Shown here: positions 1-9,363 of the stretch, in pieces | How positions within the stretch are numbered: position 1 is the stretch's first letter | Layout of the letters: each line of letters opens with the position of its first letter | Source of the DNA: Imperialibacter sp963977595 | GTDB taxonomy: Bacteria; Bacteroidota; Bacteroidia; Cytophagales; Cyclobacteriaceae | Direction of reading: 5' to 3' | DNA length: 64,000 nucleotides | Assembly: GCF_048007035.1 (NCBI RefSeq) | Contig: NZ_CP180355.1 | Location: 2,418,001 to 2,482,000 of the forward strand | Translations under genes and position numbers: made by a program | The notes under the pieces: generated by a model | Databases searched by the model: none | What the model saw: only the letters and a program-made list of their open reading frames with translations | Told to the model about the DNA's origin: nothing

Positions 1-1751
1 TTAAAAAATGTCACCGTCTGGCTTCCGGCAAGCTTCTGCACGTTATAAGTTGGCCCGCTGTAAAATTCAGCACCCGCTATGGGGTCGGTAACGTCTACAT
101 CTCCAAATGTGAGCAACGCTGTTCCGTTTCCGTTGAATCTTGTGTTTGAAAAATTGTAGGTGGAGGAGCTAACAGAGCCGCCGAGAATACTTATCCCATT
201 GCCCCCAAGTCCGAAAAACGAGGTATAGGTTGCACCAATCTCAGCCGAGCCCCCCGCAGATTCTATCGTAAAACCATTGCCGGTAACTGACACAAACGAT
301 TCCCAGTCCCAGCCCTGAAACAAGACGTTCCCGTCGCTGCTGATTTGGCCCACGTCAAAATTCAGACCTGAGCTACCAAAAATAGCGAGAGATGCACCAT
401 TGCTAACATTGATGCCATTGGCCCCGGTAAAATACATGTAGACGTCACTTGCGTTCAGCTGACCGTCGTCAATATTTAATTCCTCGCCAAAATAAATTGA
501 GCCATAGAAGCTTGCATTGCCCCCTCCGGAGATTCGCACTTCCGGATAGACCTCGCCTCCATTGGCGCCGAAATACAGCGTTCCAGGATAAGGGAAGTCA
601 ATCAGCGCACCCGGGTCGTGATTGAGCGAAAAAGAGGTGGTGCCATCAAATTGCCAGTTCTCCTTTACATATAACGTATTCGCTCCTATGTTAAGTACGA
701 CGTCGTTCAGGCCGATGTAGTACACAGCATCTATGTTGGTGCTAAAAGTTACGTCAGCACTGATTTGTAGATAACCGAAACGGCTGCCCGTATTGGTTGT
801 GATATTATGTGACGTACCTCTCAGGTAGGTCGTGTGATAGTCATACCCGGGATCAAAATACCCATTGTCCTGTTCCAGCCAGTTTGCATTTTGCTCAAGC
901 GCTATGCGTATGCCATTTGCCTGTAGCACGGCATCATCTTTGATCCAAAGCAGCTCCTGCACGTCAAAACCCGAACCAGTCATACTTTTAATCCCAGAGC
1001 CTCCGAAAACAACGGTCTGGATATTTTCGCAGCCGAAATCCAAAGACTGGGGGCCATTAGCCGTTAAAGAAAGTACAGCACCTGATTGGCTTTGAAACAC
1101 GCCCCCAACGACGAGATCGCCAAGCACCTCCAGATCAAAAGTGCCAAAGTCGAAGTTGACAAAATCCAAAGTATAATCATTGACAACAGCATCGACATCT
1201 AAGGTGACATCGTGATAAATGACAACGTTGTCTGAAGACCCGGGAAGCGTAGTAGTGCTTCCCCAGGTTGCCAGGTCAGACCAATCGCCAGCCACAGCCG
1301 TCTCAAAATGATCAATGGCTGAAGCTGCTATATTGAATTCATAGGTATCATTTCCAAAGCCGTCATCCGAAATAATAGTGATCAAAGCACTTTCCGGCCC
1401 TAGACCAATGGGTGTAAAAGTGATCGTAAAAACCTGGGTTGAAAGCGGGGCAACAATCCCACTTGTGAAACCGCTGATGGCAAATCGAGGATTGTCGGAG
1501 CTTACGGACGAAACGTTTAGCGCTGAAACGTCAAGGTTTTCCAGGGTCAGTATTCTGGCTCCGGTTGTTACCGCCGGGACGTTCCCAAAATCGGTACCGT
1601 CAGCAAGGTCGGGCGCCCCCAGGGCGTTGTTGCCAATAGCTGTATCTTCAAGACCTTTTACAGCAATTTGTTGCGAAAATGATTCAAACACAAAAAGGGG
1701 AGAGCCTACAAAAAAAAGCCCCATTAGGGACTTATAGAGGAGTCTTTTCAT
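1..1751 (-). CDS. Secreted surface protein with choice-of-anchor D domain, 3' end outside the window
   Basis: The minus strand reads open from an ATG at 1751-1749 to the window edge, about 583 codons without a stop. The N-terminus (MKRLLYKSLMGLFFVGSPLF, then FESFSQQ) is a signal peptide. Residues about 30-145 resemble the choice-of-anchor D Ig-like fold, with phrases such as DFGNVPAV, FTITFTPIG and ALITIISDD. The next part begins GDWSDLATWGS and continues with DNVVIYHDVTLD, a pattern common at the start of beta-helix-like regions in Bacteroidota surface proteins. The rest is rich in Gly, Asn, Ser and aromatics, as expected for a repetitive beta-solenoid. I infer a cell-surface or secreted adhesin-like protein; a C-terminal sorting domain would lie outside the window. 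It is divergent from the CHAT gene at 1992. Substrate and role are unknown. Confidence 0.8.
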   Translation of the reverse strand, partial: MKRLLYKSLMGLFFVGSPLFVFESFSQQIAVKGLEDTAIGNNALGAPDLADGTDFGNVPAVTTGARILTLENLDVSALNVSSVSSDNPRFAISGFTSGIVAPLSTQVFTITFTPIGLGPESALITIISDDGFGNDTYEFNIAASAIDHFETAVAGDWSDLATWGSTTTLPGSSDNVVIYHDVTLDVDAVVNDYTLDFVNFDFGTFDLEVLGDLVVGGVFQSQSGAVLSLTANGPQSLDFGCENIQTVVFGGSGIKSMTGSGFDVQELLWIKDDAVLQANGIRIALEQNANWLEQDNGYFDPGYDYHTTYLRGTSHNITTNTGSRFGYLQISADVTFSTNIDAVYYIGLNDVVLNIGANTLYVKENWQFDGTTSFSLNHDPGALIDFPYPGTLYFGANGGEVYPEVRISGGGNASFYGSIYFGEELNIDDGQLNASDVYMYFTGANGINVSNGASLAIFGSSGLNFDVGQISSDGNVLFQGWDWESFVSVTGNGFTIESAGGSAEIGATYTSFFGLGGNGISILGGSVSSSTYNFSNTRFNGNGTALLTFGDVDVTDPIAGAEFYSGPTYNVQKLAGSQTVTFF

Positions 1752-1870
1752 TTATGTTTTTGCCGGGAAGTGGATGTATACCTTAAAAATAAGCAATAAA
1801 ACGAATTAAGTAGCTGCCATCAGCAAAAATAATTTACACATGATCTTCAAGAAATACCGTCTTCAGGGTA

Positions 1871-1901
1871 TTTGTAAGTCAACTTTTACCTTGCATATTT
1901 G
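1871..1901 (+). promoter_or_regulatory. Candidate promoter for the TPR-CHAT gene
   Basis: TTTG at 1871-1874, a 19-bp spacer, then CATATTTG at 1894-1901, one mismatch from the Bacteroidota minus-7 consensus TAnnTTTG. It lies about 90 bp upstream of the ATG at 1992. The rest of the 1752-1991 gap between the divergent genes is AT-rich and holds nothing else I can name. Confidence 0.35.
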
Positions 1902-1991
1902 AATTAGAGAAATCCAATTTTTTTCTGGGATTATTATATTTCTATGTTGTAACTTGTTCGGTTAAAGCAATCAACCTAAATCTGACGGTTC

Positions 1992-4900
1992 ATGAAGACC
2001 CACATTTTGATTTTTAAAGGCATTCTGATTTTTTTTATGGCGTCGGCATTTCTGCCTGCATCAGCCCAGTACAAGTTTTACAGTAAGCCATTCAAAAAGA
2101 CTTTTGAGAAGGCAAAAAAAGCTTATGACGATTATGACTATGCTACTATTCTTGATCTGGAAGCTGATCTTCTGAAGTTCTCCGAGCCTAAAAAAGACAC
2201 CCTTACGGCCCTGGTTTACTCGTTTTTGGGTGAGTCCTACGATGTGGAGGGCGACCCCATGAAGGCATATGATTACTACAAAAAGGAATATGCCCTACGA
2301 CAATCCATTCAGGATAAGTCAGAATACAATTATGGCGGTTTGTTGTTCAACCTGGCTTTCTATGCCATGGGGCTTGGAGACTATCAGGAGTCAGAAAAGC
2401 TGTTTTTAGAGCTGGTCGACGAAGACAAAAAGACCTATGGAAATAAAAGTGAGGAGTACGCCAGAACGGTGAAAAACCTTGCTGACCTCTACAAGAGCAT
2501 GGGACGCTACAAAGACAGCGAAACAACACTGAGAAAACTGATGCGGGAGATTGATAGTGACAATCCGAATTATCCTTCGGTGGTCACCAACCTCGCCATT
2601 TTATACACCGCTACCGGAGAGTACTCGAAATCAGAAAGGACTTTCGAAAGGGCACTTGAGTTGCTGGAAAATAGCGTCGGGAGTGCTTCACTCGACTATG
2701 TTGTCGCATTGGGAAGTTTGAGCTTTCTCTATCAATCTGCTGGCCGCTATTCAGAAGCCGAGGAAACACTCACGGCAGCTAATTCAATTCTCGATAGACT
2801 TCAGGGAGAAAACGAACAGGTAAAAAGCCTGATTTACAACTATACAGGTGCCGTTAAATTCAGAATGGGCCTTTACGACGATGCCATTACTTACTTCACA
2901 CGGGCGCTAAAAATAGATTCAACACTGTATGGAACGGAGTCTCCACTTTACGCTTATTCTCTCGACGCTCTTGGGTCTGTTTATAGCTATATGGGCAATC
3001 ATGCTCAGTCCATTGAAGCGTATGAAGAAGCGTTGCGCATCATCGGCGGCGTTATGGGCACTGAAAGCTTCGACTACTCCTACACCCAGGCCAACCTGGC
3101 ACTTGCGTATATCAACGACGGCCAGCTGGAAAAGGCTCTCAGCACAATGACCGAAGTGCTGGCCACTGACAAAGCCGTATTGGGAGATGATCATCCGGAC
3201 TACGCCAATAGCGTACACAACATGGGTAATCTTCAGTTCAAACGGGAAAACTATAGCGAGGCCGATAAGTATTACAACGAATCTTTAAGAATAAGGAAAA
3301 GAGCGCTGGGTGCCACTCATCCAAAATATGCTGAAACGACAAATAAGCTGGCTATCCTTAAATGGGCCCAAAAGGACTCAAAAGGTGCCGAAGCATTCTA
3401 CAAGGAAACATTTGATAACTTTTTCACTCAGATCAACGCTTACTTCCCCATTCTTAGCGAAGACGAAAAAGCAACCTTCTACTATACCAAGTTAAGAACT
3501 GCCTTTGAAGAGTTTAATTCTTTTGCCATCGACAGGTTCAAAGACAACCCTGCCCTTATTGGCGATATGTACAATATTCAGCTGGCTACGAAAGGCTTGA
3601 TTCTGTATGCCACCAACAAAGTGCGTGAAAGCATCCTCAACAGCGGTGACACGGTGATCATCAACAAGTACCAGGATTGGATAAGTCAGAAGGAAAAAAT
3701 TGCCAAACTATATTCCTCCAATGATGAGGAACTCGACATCAGAAATCGAAAAATTGACTCACTGTCTGACATTGCCAATACCCTTGAAAGGGAGTTAAGT
3801 ACTGCTTCGGCTGCTTTCTCGAATACGTTTGTGAAGAAAGACTACACCTGGCAAAATGTACGAGACAAGCTTAAGCCTGGCGAAGCGGCTGTAGAAATTA
3901 TCCGCTTTAGAGAATTCAAGCCCGATTCGAGCGGCATTTTTACCGACAATGTTTATTATGCAGCATTGGTTGTTCGCAGTGACACAAAGGACAACCCTGA
4001 CCTTGTGATTATAAGAAATGGTAACCAAATGGAGGATCGCTACCTGGCCAACTACAGGAATGCCATCCGGTACAAAATTGAAGAAGACTTCTCATACGGG
4101 CTATTCTGGAAGCCTATCGCCAATAAATTAGAAGGCGTCAAAAAGGTGTATTTGTCACCAGATGGAGCCTTTAACCAAATCAGTATCTATACCCTGCGAA
4201 ACCCGGATACCGGCAATTACACCCTCGACGAAATAGAGATTCAGGTAGTAACCAATACCAAAGACCTCGTAGAGGAAAGAAAACCGTCGGCCTTTCAGAC
4301 TAAGGACGGCAAGGCGGTGCTCATAGGCTATCCCAACTACAATAAAGGAGCCTTTGAAGACATCCTGGCTGAGGACGCAATAGCAGCGAGCGTGGTTACC
4401 GCCGCCGCCGAAGGCCGTGGCGACAGTCGTGAGGTGCGGGGCACCAGGGGAGGTACTCGGGGAACACGGGGGTCAAGAGGCTCAGATGGTGAAGAAGGTG
4501 CCAGTCGTGGCTTAACAAGGGGAGCTTCCAGGGGCCTTCCACGAGGAATCAGAGGAAACCTCAACCGCTACATCAACAGCGACGACCTACTGGCTCTTCT
4601 TCCGGGAACAAAAGTGGAGGTGGAAAAAATTAACGCCCTTTATGCGTCAAGCAAAACCTCGTCGGAAATTGTACTTGGTGACAATGCCATTGAGACCTCG
4701 CTCAAGGACGTCCGTTATCCACGCACTTTGCACGTAGCTACCCATGGGTTCTTTTTGGAAGACCCCAAGCCTGAAGAAGCGATTGACACGAAGTATATAG
4801 AAAACCCACTCCTCAAGTCGGGGCTTATTTTTGCAGGTGCCAATAGCTTTCTGGCCACTGGCGAAATGACAGACGACGACGGAATTCTAACGGCCTACGA

Positions 4901-5213
4901 AGCAATGAACCTCGACCTTGATGGTACTGAACTAGTTGTGCTATCCGCCTGTGAAACGGGTCTTGGCGAGATTCAAAACGGAGAGGGTGTTTACGGGCTT
5001 CAGAGAGCATTCAGAGTGGCAGGAGCCAAAAGCATGATCATGTCTATGTGGACGGTAGATGACGACGCCACACAAGAGCTCATGACTCACTTCTATGAGG
5101 GTTGGCTGAAAACAGGTGATAAGCACGCCTCATTTATCAATGCACAAAAGGCCCTGAAGAAAAAATACCCTGAGCCATACTACTGGGGTGCGTTCATAAT
5201 GGTGGGCGAATAA
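1992..5213 (+). CDS. Secreted TPR repeat protein with C-terminal CHAT protease domain
   Basis: A 1073-residue protein with a signal peptide (residues 1-25, ending ASAQ). Residues about 50-470 are tetratricopeptide repeats of the roughly 42-residue type (for example YSEAEETL, YDDAITYF, YSEADKYY), a protein-binding solenoid. Residues about 640-1072 form a CHAT domain of the caspase-like clan. The expected catalytic dyad is present: His918 in VATHGFF and Cys987 in LSACETG. The end, YYWGAFIMVGE, is typical of the family. Odd feature: residues about 807-856, inside the CHAT domain, are an Arg-Gly-rich stretch with eleven RG pairs. The gene stands alone, closed by a strong terminator. Family knowledge supports a cysteine-protease fold; target and activation are unknown. 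Confidence 0.9.
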   Translation: MKTHILIFKGILIFFMASAFLPASAQYKFYSKPFKKTFEKAKKAYDDYDYATILDLEADLLKFSEPKKDTLTALVYSFLGESYDVEGDPMKAYDYYKKEYALRQSIQDKSEYNYGGLLFNLAFYAMGLGDYQESEKLFLELVDEDKKTYGNKSEEYARTVKNLADLYKSMGRYKDSETTLRKLMREIDSDNPNYPSVVTNLAILYTATGEYSKSERTFERALELLENSVGSASLDYVVALGSLSFLYQSAGRYSEAEETLTAANSILDRLQGENEQVKSLIYNYTGAVKFRMGLYDDAITYFTRALKIDSTLYGTESPLYAYSLDALGSVYSYMGNHAQSIEAYEEALRIIGGVMGTESFDYSYTQANLALAYINDGQLEKALSTMTEVLATDKAVLGDDHPDYANSVHNMGNLQFKRENYSEADKYYNESLRIRKRALGATHPKYAETTNKLAILKWAQKDSKGAEAFYKETFDNFFTQINAYFPILSEDEKATFYYTKLRTAFEEFNSFAIDRFKDNPALIGDMYNIQLATKGLILYATNKVRESILNSGDTVIINKYQDWISQKEKIAKLYSSNDEELDIRNRKIDSLSDIANTLERELSTASAAFSNTFVKKDYTWQNVRDKLKPGEAAVEIIRFREFKPDSSGIFTDNVYYAALVVRSDTKDNPDLVIIRNGNQMEDRYLANYRNAIRYKIEEDFSYGLFWKPIANKLEGVKKVYLSPDGAFNQISIYTLRNPDTGNYTLDEIEIQVVTNTKDLVEERKPSAFQTKDGKAVLIGYPNYNKGAFEDILAEDAIAASVVTAAAEGRGDSREVRGTRGGTRGTRGSRGSDGEEGASRGLTRGASRGLPRGIRGNLNRYINSDDLLALLPGTKVEVEKINALYASSKTSSEIVLGDNAIETSLKDVRYPRTLHVATHGFFLEDPKPEEAIDTKYIENPLLKSGLIFAGANSFLATGEMTDDDGILTAYEAMNLDLDGTELVVLSACETGLGEIQNGEGVYGLQRAFRVAGAKSMIMSMWTVDDDATQELMTHFYEGWLKTGDKHASFINAQKALKKKYPEPYYWGAFIMVGE

Positions 5214-5230
5214 AAATCACTTCCTATAGC

Positions 5231-5273
5231 AAATAGAAAACCCTTCTGTCTGCGACAGAAGGGTTTTCTATTT
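5231..5273. terminator. Bidirectional terminator between convergent genes
   Basis: A perfect 20-bp inverted repeat (5231-5250 with 5254-5273) around a 3-base TGC loop, with A/T-rich outer arms that supply a U-tract in both directions. The right arm contains the stop codon of the amidase gene (5268-5270), so the minus-strand gene ends inside its own terminator. Confidence 0.9.
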
Positions 5274-6923
5274 GAACATCGGAGGATGCTGTAGGTGAAA
5301 GTCCGTCAGTGCCTGAATCTCTGATCCAAAGGCAACCAGCTCTTCCTCTTCAAATAAATGACCGACCAGGGTAAGGCTTGTTGGTCTCGATTTGTCGTCG
5401 AAACCTGTGGGAAATGCCAGCGCCGGATGACCTGTCAGGTTCGTTATCAATAGCTGGCGACCGAAAGTAGGTGCAATGAGTATGTCAATTTCAGCCATGG
5501 TTTCGTCCATTTTGTCCATCAACACCTGTCTATGCCTATTGGCCTGAAGGTATTCCACGGCTGGTATAAACCTCGATTGTCTTAGCGAATTAGCCCTCGA
5601 TCCGCCCGTCTGCTCGACCATTTTATCGACTTCGTGGCTCCGCACCAGCTCGTCGAAAAAAGCACCGGCCTCGGCCCTAAGGATTACGTCAAAAGCGCTG
5701 TAGGGAATTGAATCCTCAGCAGGCAACTCAACCTCCTGCATTTCATAACCTGCCTCCATTAGTCGATTGAGCAGGCCAATGGCATTTTTCCCCAACTCTG
5801 TGCTATCGTTCTCCATCATGCCCTTCAAATAGCCCACTCGCAACGATTTGACCGAGAGCACCGCCGGATGCTGCAGCTGAACATCATCGACAGTAAGATC
5901 GAGGTTGTCAGGCCCCATAATGGCCTCTAACACAATGGCGCAATCCATGGCTGTTTTGGCAATTGGCCCAGGCTTGTCCATACTCCAACTCAGGCTCATA
6001 CAGCCGGATCGGCTCACCCTTCCAAAAGTGGGGCGCAACCCGGTCACACCACAGCGGGAAGACGGGCTAACAATGGAGCCAAGAGTTTCCGTACCAATAC
6101 CAAATGGCACTAACCCCGCAGCCACGGCCGATCCCACTCCGGCCGAGGAGCCGCTGGCTCCCTGTGTGGTATCCCAGGGGTTTTTCGTTTGCCCACCAAA
6201 CCAAACGTCGCCACGGGCAAGAGCACCTGAGGTGAGCTTCGCCACCAGCACGGCCCCGGCCTCCTCAAGCTTTGTTACCACTGTAGCATTGTAATCCAGC
6301 ACCTGATGCTCGTACGGCTTTGAACCCCAGGTGGTGGGATAACCCTGCACCGCAAACAAATCCTTAATCCCGTAGGGTATGCCATGCAACGGGCCCCGGT
6401 ATTTACCTTCGGCAAGCTCTTCATCCATTTTTCGAGCCTGGGCTAAAGCAAGCTCCTCTGTTACGGTTATCACCGCCAGCAGCGTTGGGTCGTATTGCTT
6501 AATCCGGCTGAGAAATAGCTGAGTCAGCTCAACTGAAGAAACTTTTTTTACTTTGATTAGCGCAGCAAGTTGTTCGACACTTAAAAAAGCCAGCTCCTCT
6601 TCAGAAACTGCATCCGGATTGGCTTCCACAGACCATTCGATTTTTTTGTGCTGTTCTTTCGAGCCCGCCCGATAATTGGTGGTAAAAAGCAGAGGCGGCA
6701 CAACTGTCTTGGGCAACCGAAGGTTTCTCATCGCTTCATAACCCGTCAGGTTCCTTTCCAGATAGCTGAACATAGTGTCGACATTGCCCTTGCTAAATTG
6801 CAAACCGATAAGTTTTTGTGCGGAGCCTATGTCCTTCCTGGAAAAAGGGTGCTTCGAAGCGACAAAAAATCCGCTTCCAAAACTCAAAACCAGCAGCAGC
6901 AGCAAAACGATTCTTCTCTTCAT
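5268..6923 (-). CDS. Amidase signature family hydrolase, exported
   Basis: A 551-residue protein. The N-terminus MKRRIVLLLLLVLSFGSGFF is a signal peptide or membrane anchor. The amidase signature core follows an N-terminal extension of about 120 residues. The Ser-cisSer-Lys triad is visible: Lys in GIPYGIKDLFAV and the two serines in the GASGSSAGVGSAVAAG loop, then GTETLGSIVSPSSRCGVTGLRP. The family hydrolyses amide bonds in small molecules or peptides. Resemblance to GatA is limited to the core, and no gatB or gatC lies nearby, so a tRNA amidotransferase role is unlikely. It starts at an ATG at 6923 and is divergent from the Rrf2 gene. Natural substrate not predictable. Confidence 0.88.
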   Translation of the reverse strand: MKRRIVLLLLLVLSFGSGFFVASKHPFSRKDIGSAQKLIGLQFSKGNVDTMFSYLERNLTGYEAMRNLRLPKTVVPPLLFTTNYRAGSKEQHKKIEWSVEANPDAVSEEELAFLSVEQLAALIKVKKVSSVELTQLFLSRIKQYDPTLLAVITVTEELALAQARKMDEELAEGKYRGPLHGIPYGIKDLFAVQGYPTTWGSKPYEHQVLDYNATVVTKLEEAGAVLVAKLTSGALARGDVWFGGQTKNPWDTTQGASGSSAGVGSAVAAGLVPFGIGTETLGSIVSPSSRCGVTGLRPTFGRVSRSGCMSLSWSMDKPGPIAKTAMDCAIVLEAIMGPDNLDLTVDDVQLQHPAVLSVKSLRVGYLKGMMENDSTELGKNAIGLLNRLMEAGYEMQEVELPAEDSIPYSAFDVILRAEAGAFFDELVRSHEVDKMVEQTGGSRANSLRQSRFIPAVEYLQANRHRQVLMDKMDETMAEIDILIAPTFGRQLLITNLTGHPALAFPTGFDDKSRPTSLTLVGHLFEEEELVAFGSEIQALTDFHLQHPPMFK

Positions 6924-7059
6924 GGAATATTTTTTGAGAAGCTATAGAAGTATCTCAACGGCACCAACAAATTTTTTAGGAATGGAATCCCGCACACCAT
7001 TTTCTTCGGGTTCTATTTATATAGTTATATTTGTTGCGCTGTCAACTCAGTAGCTGTTA

Positions 7060-7488
7060 ATGATTTCAAAGAAAACCAAGTATGCACTTAATGCGCTGGT
7101 TCACCTGGCCAAAAAATTCGAGCAGGGCCCGGTGCTAATTAGTCATATCTCCGAGCAGGAAAACATCCCCCAAAAGTTTCTTGAGGCTATTCTTCTTGAT
7201 CTGAAAAATGCAGGCATACTCGCCAGTAAAAAGGGAAAGGGCGGCGGATACTACCTCATTAAGCCCCCTGAAGAAGTGAACGTCGCTGATGTTATGCGTT
7301 TGCTTGATGGTCCTATTGCGTTACTTCCCTGCGTTACCTACAAATATTATGAACGCTGCGAGGAGTGTAAAGACGAGGAAACTTGTGGTATCCGGGATGT
7401 ATTTATGGCCGTTAGAAATGAAACCGTTCACATCCTAAAGCAAAACACCCTGGCTTCCATCATCGAAAAGGAATCGGTTCAAAAGTAA
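7060..7488 (+). CDS. Rrf2 family transcriptional regulator
   Basis: A 142-residue protein with the Rrf2 layout: an N-terminal winged helix (SKKTKYALNALVHLA, with IPQKFLEAILLDLKNAGIL as the recognition region and KGKGGGYYL as the wing) and a C-terminal dimer helix. Cysteines occur at LPCVTY, CEEC and ETCGIR, the positions that carry an Fe-S cluster in IscR and NsrR, but with different spacing. Family members sense Fe-S, nitric oxide or sulfur status. The next gene downstream on the same strand is an SLC13 permease, which suggests sulfur or another anion as the signal. Start ATG at 7060. Confidence 0.9.
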   Translation: MISKKTKYALNALVHLAKKFEQGPVLISHISEQENIPQKFLEAILLDLKNAGILASKKGKGGGYYLIKPPEEVNVADVMRLLDGPIALLPCVTYKYYERCEECKDEETCGIRDVFMAVRNETVHILKQNTLASIIEKESVQK

Positions 7489-7515
7489 TTATTTCTTCGT
7501 CCAAAAGTCTACTAA

Positions 7516-7547
7516 TTTGGTATAGTTTATAGATTTTATAATATTTG
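7516..7547 (+). promoter_or_regulatory. Candidate promoter for the SLC13 permease
   Basis: TTTG at 7516-7519 and AATATTTG at 7540-7547, 20 bp apart, fit the Bacteroidota pattern with one mismatch. A transcript would start near 7553. This argues for the ATG at 7566 as the start of the permease, not the upstream TTG at 7545, which lies inside the promoter. Confidence 0.4.
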
Positions 7548-7565
7548 CCCGCTTATTCGGAAAAT

Positions 7566-9359
7566 ATGGGGCTAGATGCATGGTTGGTATTAGGCGTGAT
7601 AGTAGTGGCAGTACTGCTATTCGTCACTGAGTTCTTCTCAATCGATGTTGTTGCATTACTCATCCTGTCTTCACTTGTTCTCCTCGGCATTATCAGCCCT
7701 GAGGAAGGTGTAGCGGGCTTTGCCAATCCCGCCACCATTACCGTGGCTTTCATGTTTGTTCTCAGTGCGGCGCTGCTCAAAACGGGTGCGCTTCAGCTAA
7801 TGACGCCCAAGCTTGCCGGCCTGTTCAAATCGAATTACCTTCTTGGGATGATCAGCCTCGTGCTCTTTGTCGGGTTCACATCGGCTTTTGTCAACAATAC
7901 ACCAGTGGTGGCGGTATTTATCCCCGTTGCTGTGCAGATCGCTCACACCAGCAATATAAGTCCGTCCAAGCTGCTCATTCCTATCTCCTTCGCATCCATT
8001 TTTGGGGGCGTTTGCTCTCTGATAGGCACGTCTACCAATATAGTCGTGTCGGGTGTGGCAATGAAAAACGGACTGCCCGAGTTTGGCATGTTCGAAATGT
8101 CTCCCCTTGGCCTGATCTTTCTTGTGATTGGCACATTATATATCGCCTTCATTGGAATAAAACTTCTTCCCGACCGATCGGTGGCCGAAGGATTCAAAAG
8201 CAGTGTTTCTTTCCGGGACTTCCTTACTGAAATTGAGTTAAAAGAAGATGGGGCCTTCACAGGTCAGCGCATCATGGATAGCCCGATTGTCAAGGAACTG
8301 GAAATGGATATCCTGGAAGTTCGACGTAATGGACAAAAATATGGGCTTCCGCCCGGCGATATGGTGCTGCTCTCCGGCGACGTACTGAAAGTTCGGTGCA
8401 ATGTTGAAAAGATCAAAGGGCTCAAAGACCTGGTAAAAATTCAATCGCAATCTGCCGTAAGTATTGGTGAAGAAGCCCTCAACAACCAGGGTATGACGCT
8501 GGTGGAGTTGGTCATTACTTCTCAATCTAGTTTTGAGGGAAAAACTCTTAGAGAAATCGACTTTCGGCGAAGCTACCGTGCTGTTCCCCTGGCGATTCGC
8601 CATCGTGAAGAGGTGCTCCACGAACACTTGCATGAGGTAGCGTTAAAGGCTGGAGACGTTATCCTTGCGGAAATAAAAACCCACCACCTGACTGAGCTCA
8701 AAAAACAAGAGACTCACCACGAAAGCCCTTTCCTTATCCTTTCAGAAGAGGGTGTGATGGACTTTAAAAAGAAACGGTTCCTTTTTGTGCTGACAATCAT
8801 TGGCGCCATTGTGTTTCTGGCGGCTTTTAATCTCGTCAATATAATGATTGGAGCGATTGCCGGCACCGCCATACTTGTGGTGTCTAAATCAATCACGATG
8901 AAGGAGGTGTACCAGGCTATTGAATGGAAAGTGGTCTTTCTGCTGGCTGGCGCCCTCAGCCTTGGTGTGGCGATGCAAAAAAGTGGCCTCGCTGCCGTCA
9001 TTGCCAGCTCGCTGATTGATTCTCTGGGCGAATTTGGGCCAATTGCCATCGTGTCGGGTCTTTATCTGGTTACCGCACTATTGACCGAAATGATGTCCAA
9101 CAATGCCACCGCAGCACTTTTAGCCCCTATTGCCATCGTAACGGCGCAGTCGCTTGGACTAAGCCCCACGCCTTTTTTAATGGCTGTCACCTTTGCTGCA
9201 TCCGCCAGCTTCATGACCCCAGTTGGCTACCAAACCAATACCATGGTATACAGTGCCGGTGGCTACAAATTTACCGACTATTTTAAGGTAGGCTGGCCAC
9301 TTTCCCTGGTGTTCTGGATAGTAGCAAGCATCCTGATCCCCATTATTTTTCCTTTCTGA
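7566..9359 (+). CDS. SLC13 (DASS) family permease with two TrkA-C domains
   Basis: A 597-residue inner-membrane transporter. Hydrophobic helices fill residues 1-210 and 400-597. Between them lie two cytoplasmic TrkA-C (RCK_C) regulatory domains, at about 215-285 and 300-385 (for example LPPGDMVLLSGDVLKV and ALKAGDVILAE). The two SLC13 half motifs are visible: FVNNTPVVAVFIP with SLIGTSTNIVVSG in the first half, and MMSNNATAALLAPIAI with MTPVGYQTNTMVY in the second. Family members move sulfate, phosphate, arsenite-type anions or dicarboxylates, usually with sodium. The Rrf2 gene 77 bp upstream hints at sulfur control. The start was set at 7566 because of the promoter described above. Confidence 0.9.
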   Translation: MGLDAWLVLGVIVVAVLLFVTEFFSIDVVALLILSSLVLLGIISPEEGVAGFANPATITVAFMFVLSAALLKTGALQLMTPKLAGLFKSNYLLGMISLVLFVGFTSAFVNNTPVVAVFIPVAVQIAHTSNISPSKLLIPISFASIFGGVCSLIGTSTNIVVSGVAMKNGLPEFGMFEMSPLGLIFLVIGTLYIAFIGIKLLPDRSVAEGFKSSVSFRDFLTEIELKEDGAFTGQRIMDSPIVKELEMDILEVRRNGQKYGLPPGDMVLLSGDVLKVRCNVEKIKGLKDLVKIQSQSAVSIGEEALNNQGMTLVELVITSQSSFEGKTLREIDFRRSYRAVPLAIRHREEVLHEHLHEVALKAGDVILAEIKTHHLTELKKQETHHESPFLILSEEGVMDFKKKRFLFVLTIIGAIVFLAAFNLVNIMIGAIAGTAILVVSKSITMKEVYQAIEWKVVFLLAGALSLGVAMQKSGLAAVIASSLIDSLGEFGPIAIVSGLYLVTALLTEMMSNNATAALLAPIAIVTAQSLGLSPTPFLMAVTFAASASFMTPVGYQTNTMVYSAGGYKFTDYFKVGWPLSLVFWIVASILIPIIFPF

Positions 9360-9363
9360 AAAG

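Noticed and set aside
865..1737. Plus-strand reading frames near the left edge
   Set aside because: They lie antisense to the long open frame of the choice-of-anchor D protein and show no family pattern.
7545..7565. TTG at 7545 as start of the SLC13 permease
   Set aside because: The codon lies within the minus-7 promoter element; the ATG at 7566 fits the transcript start better.
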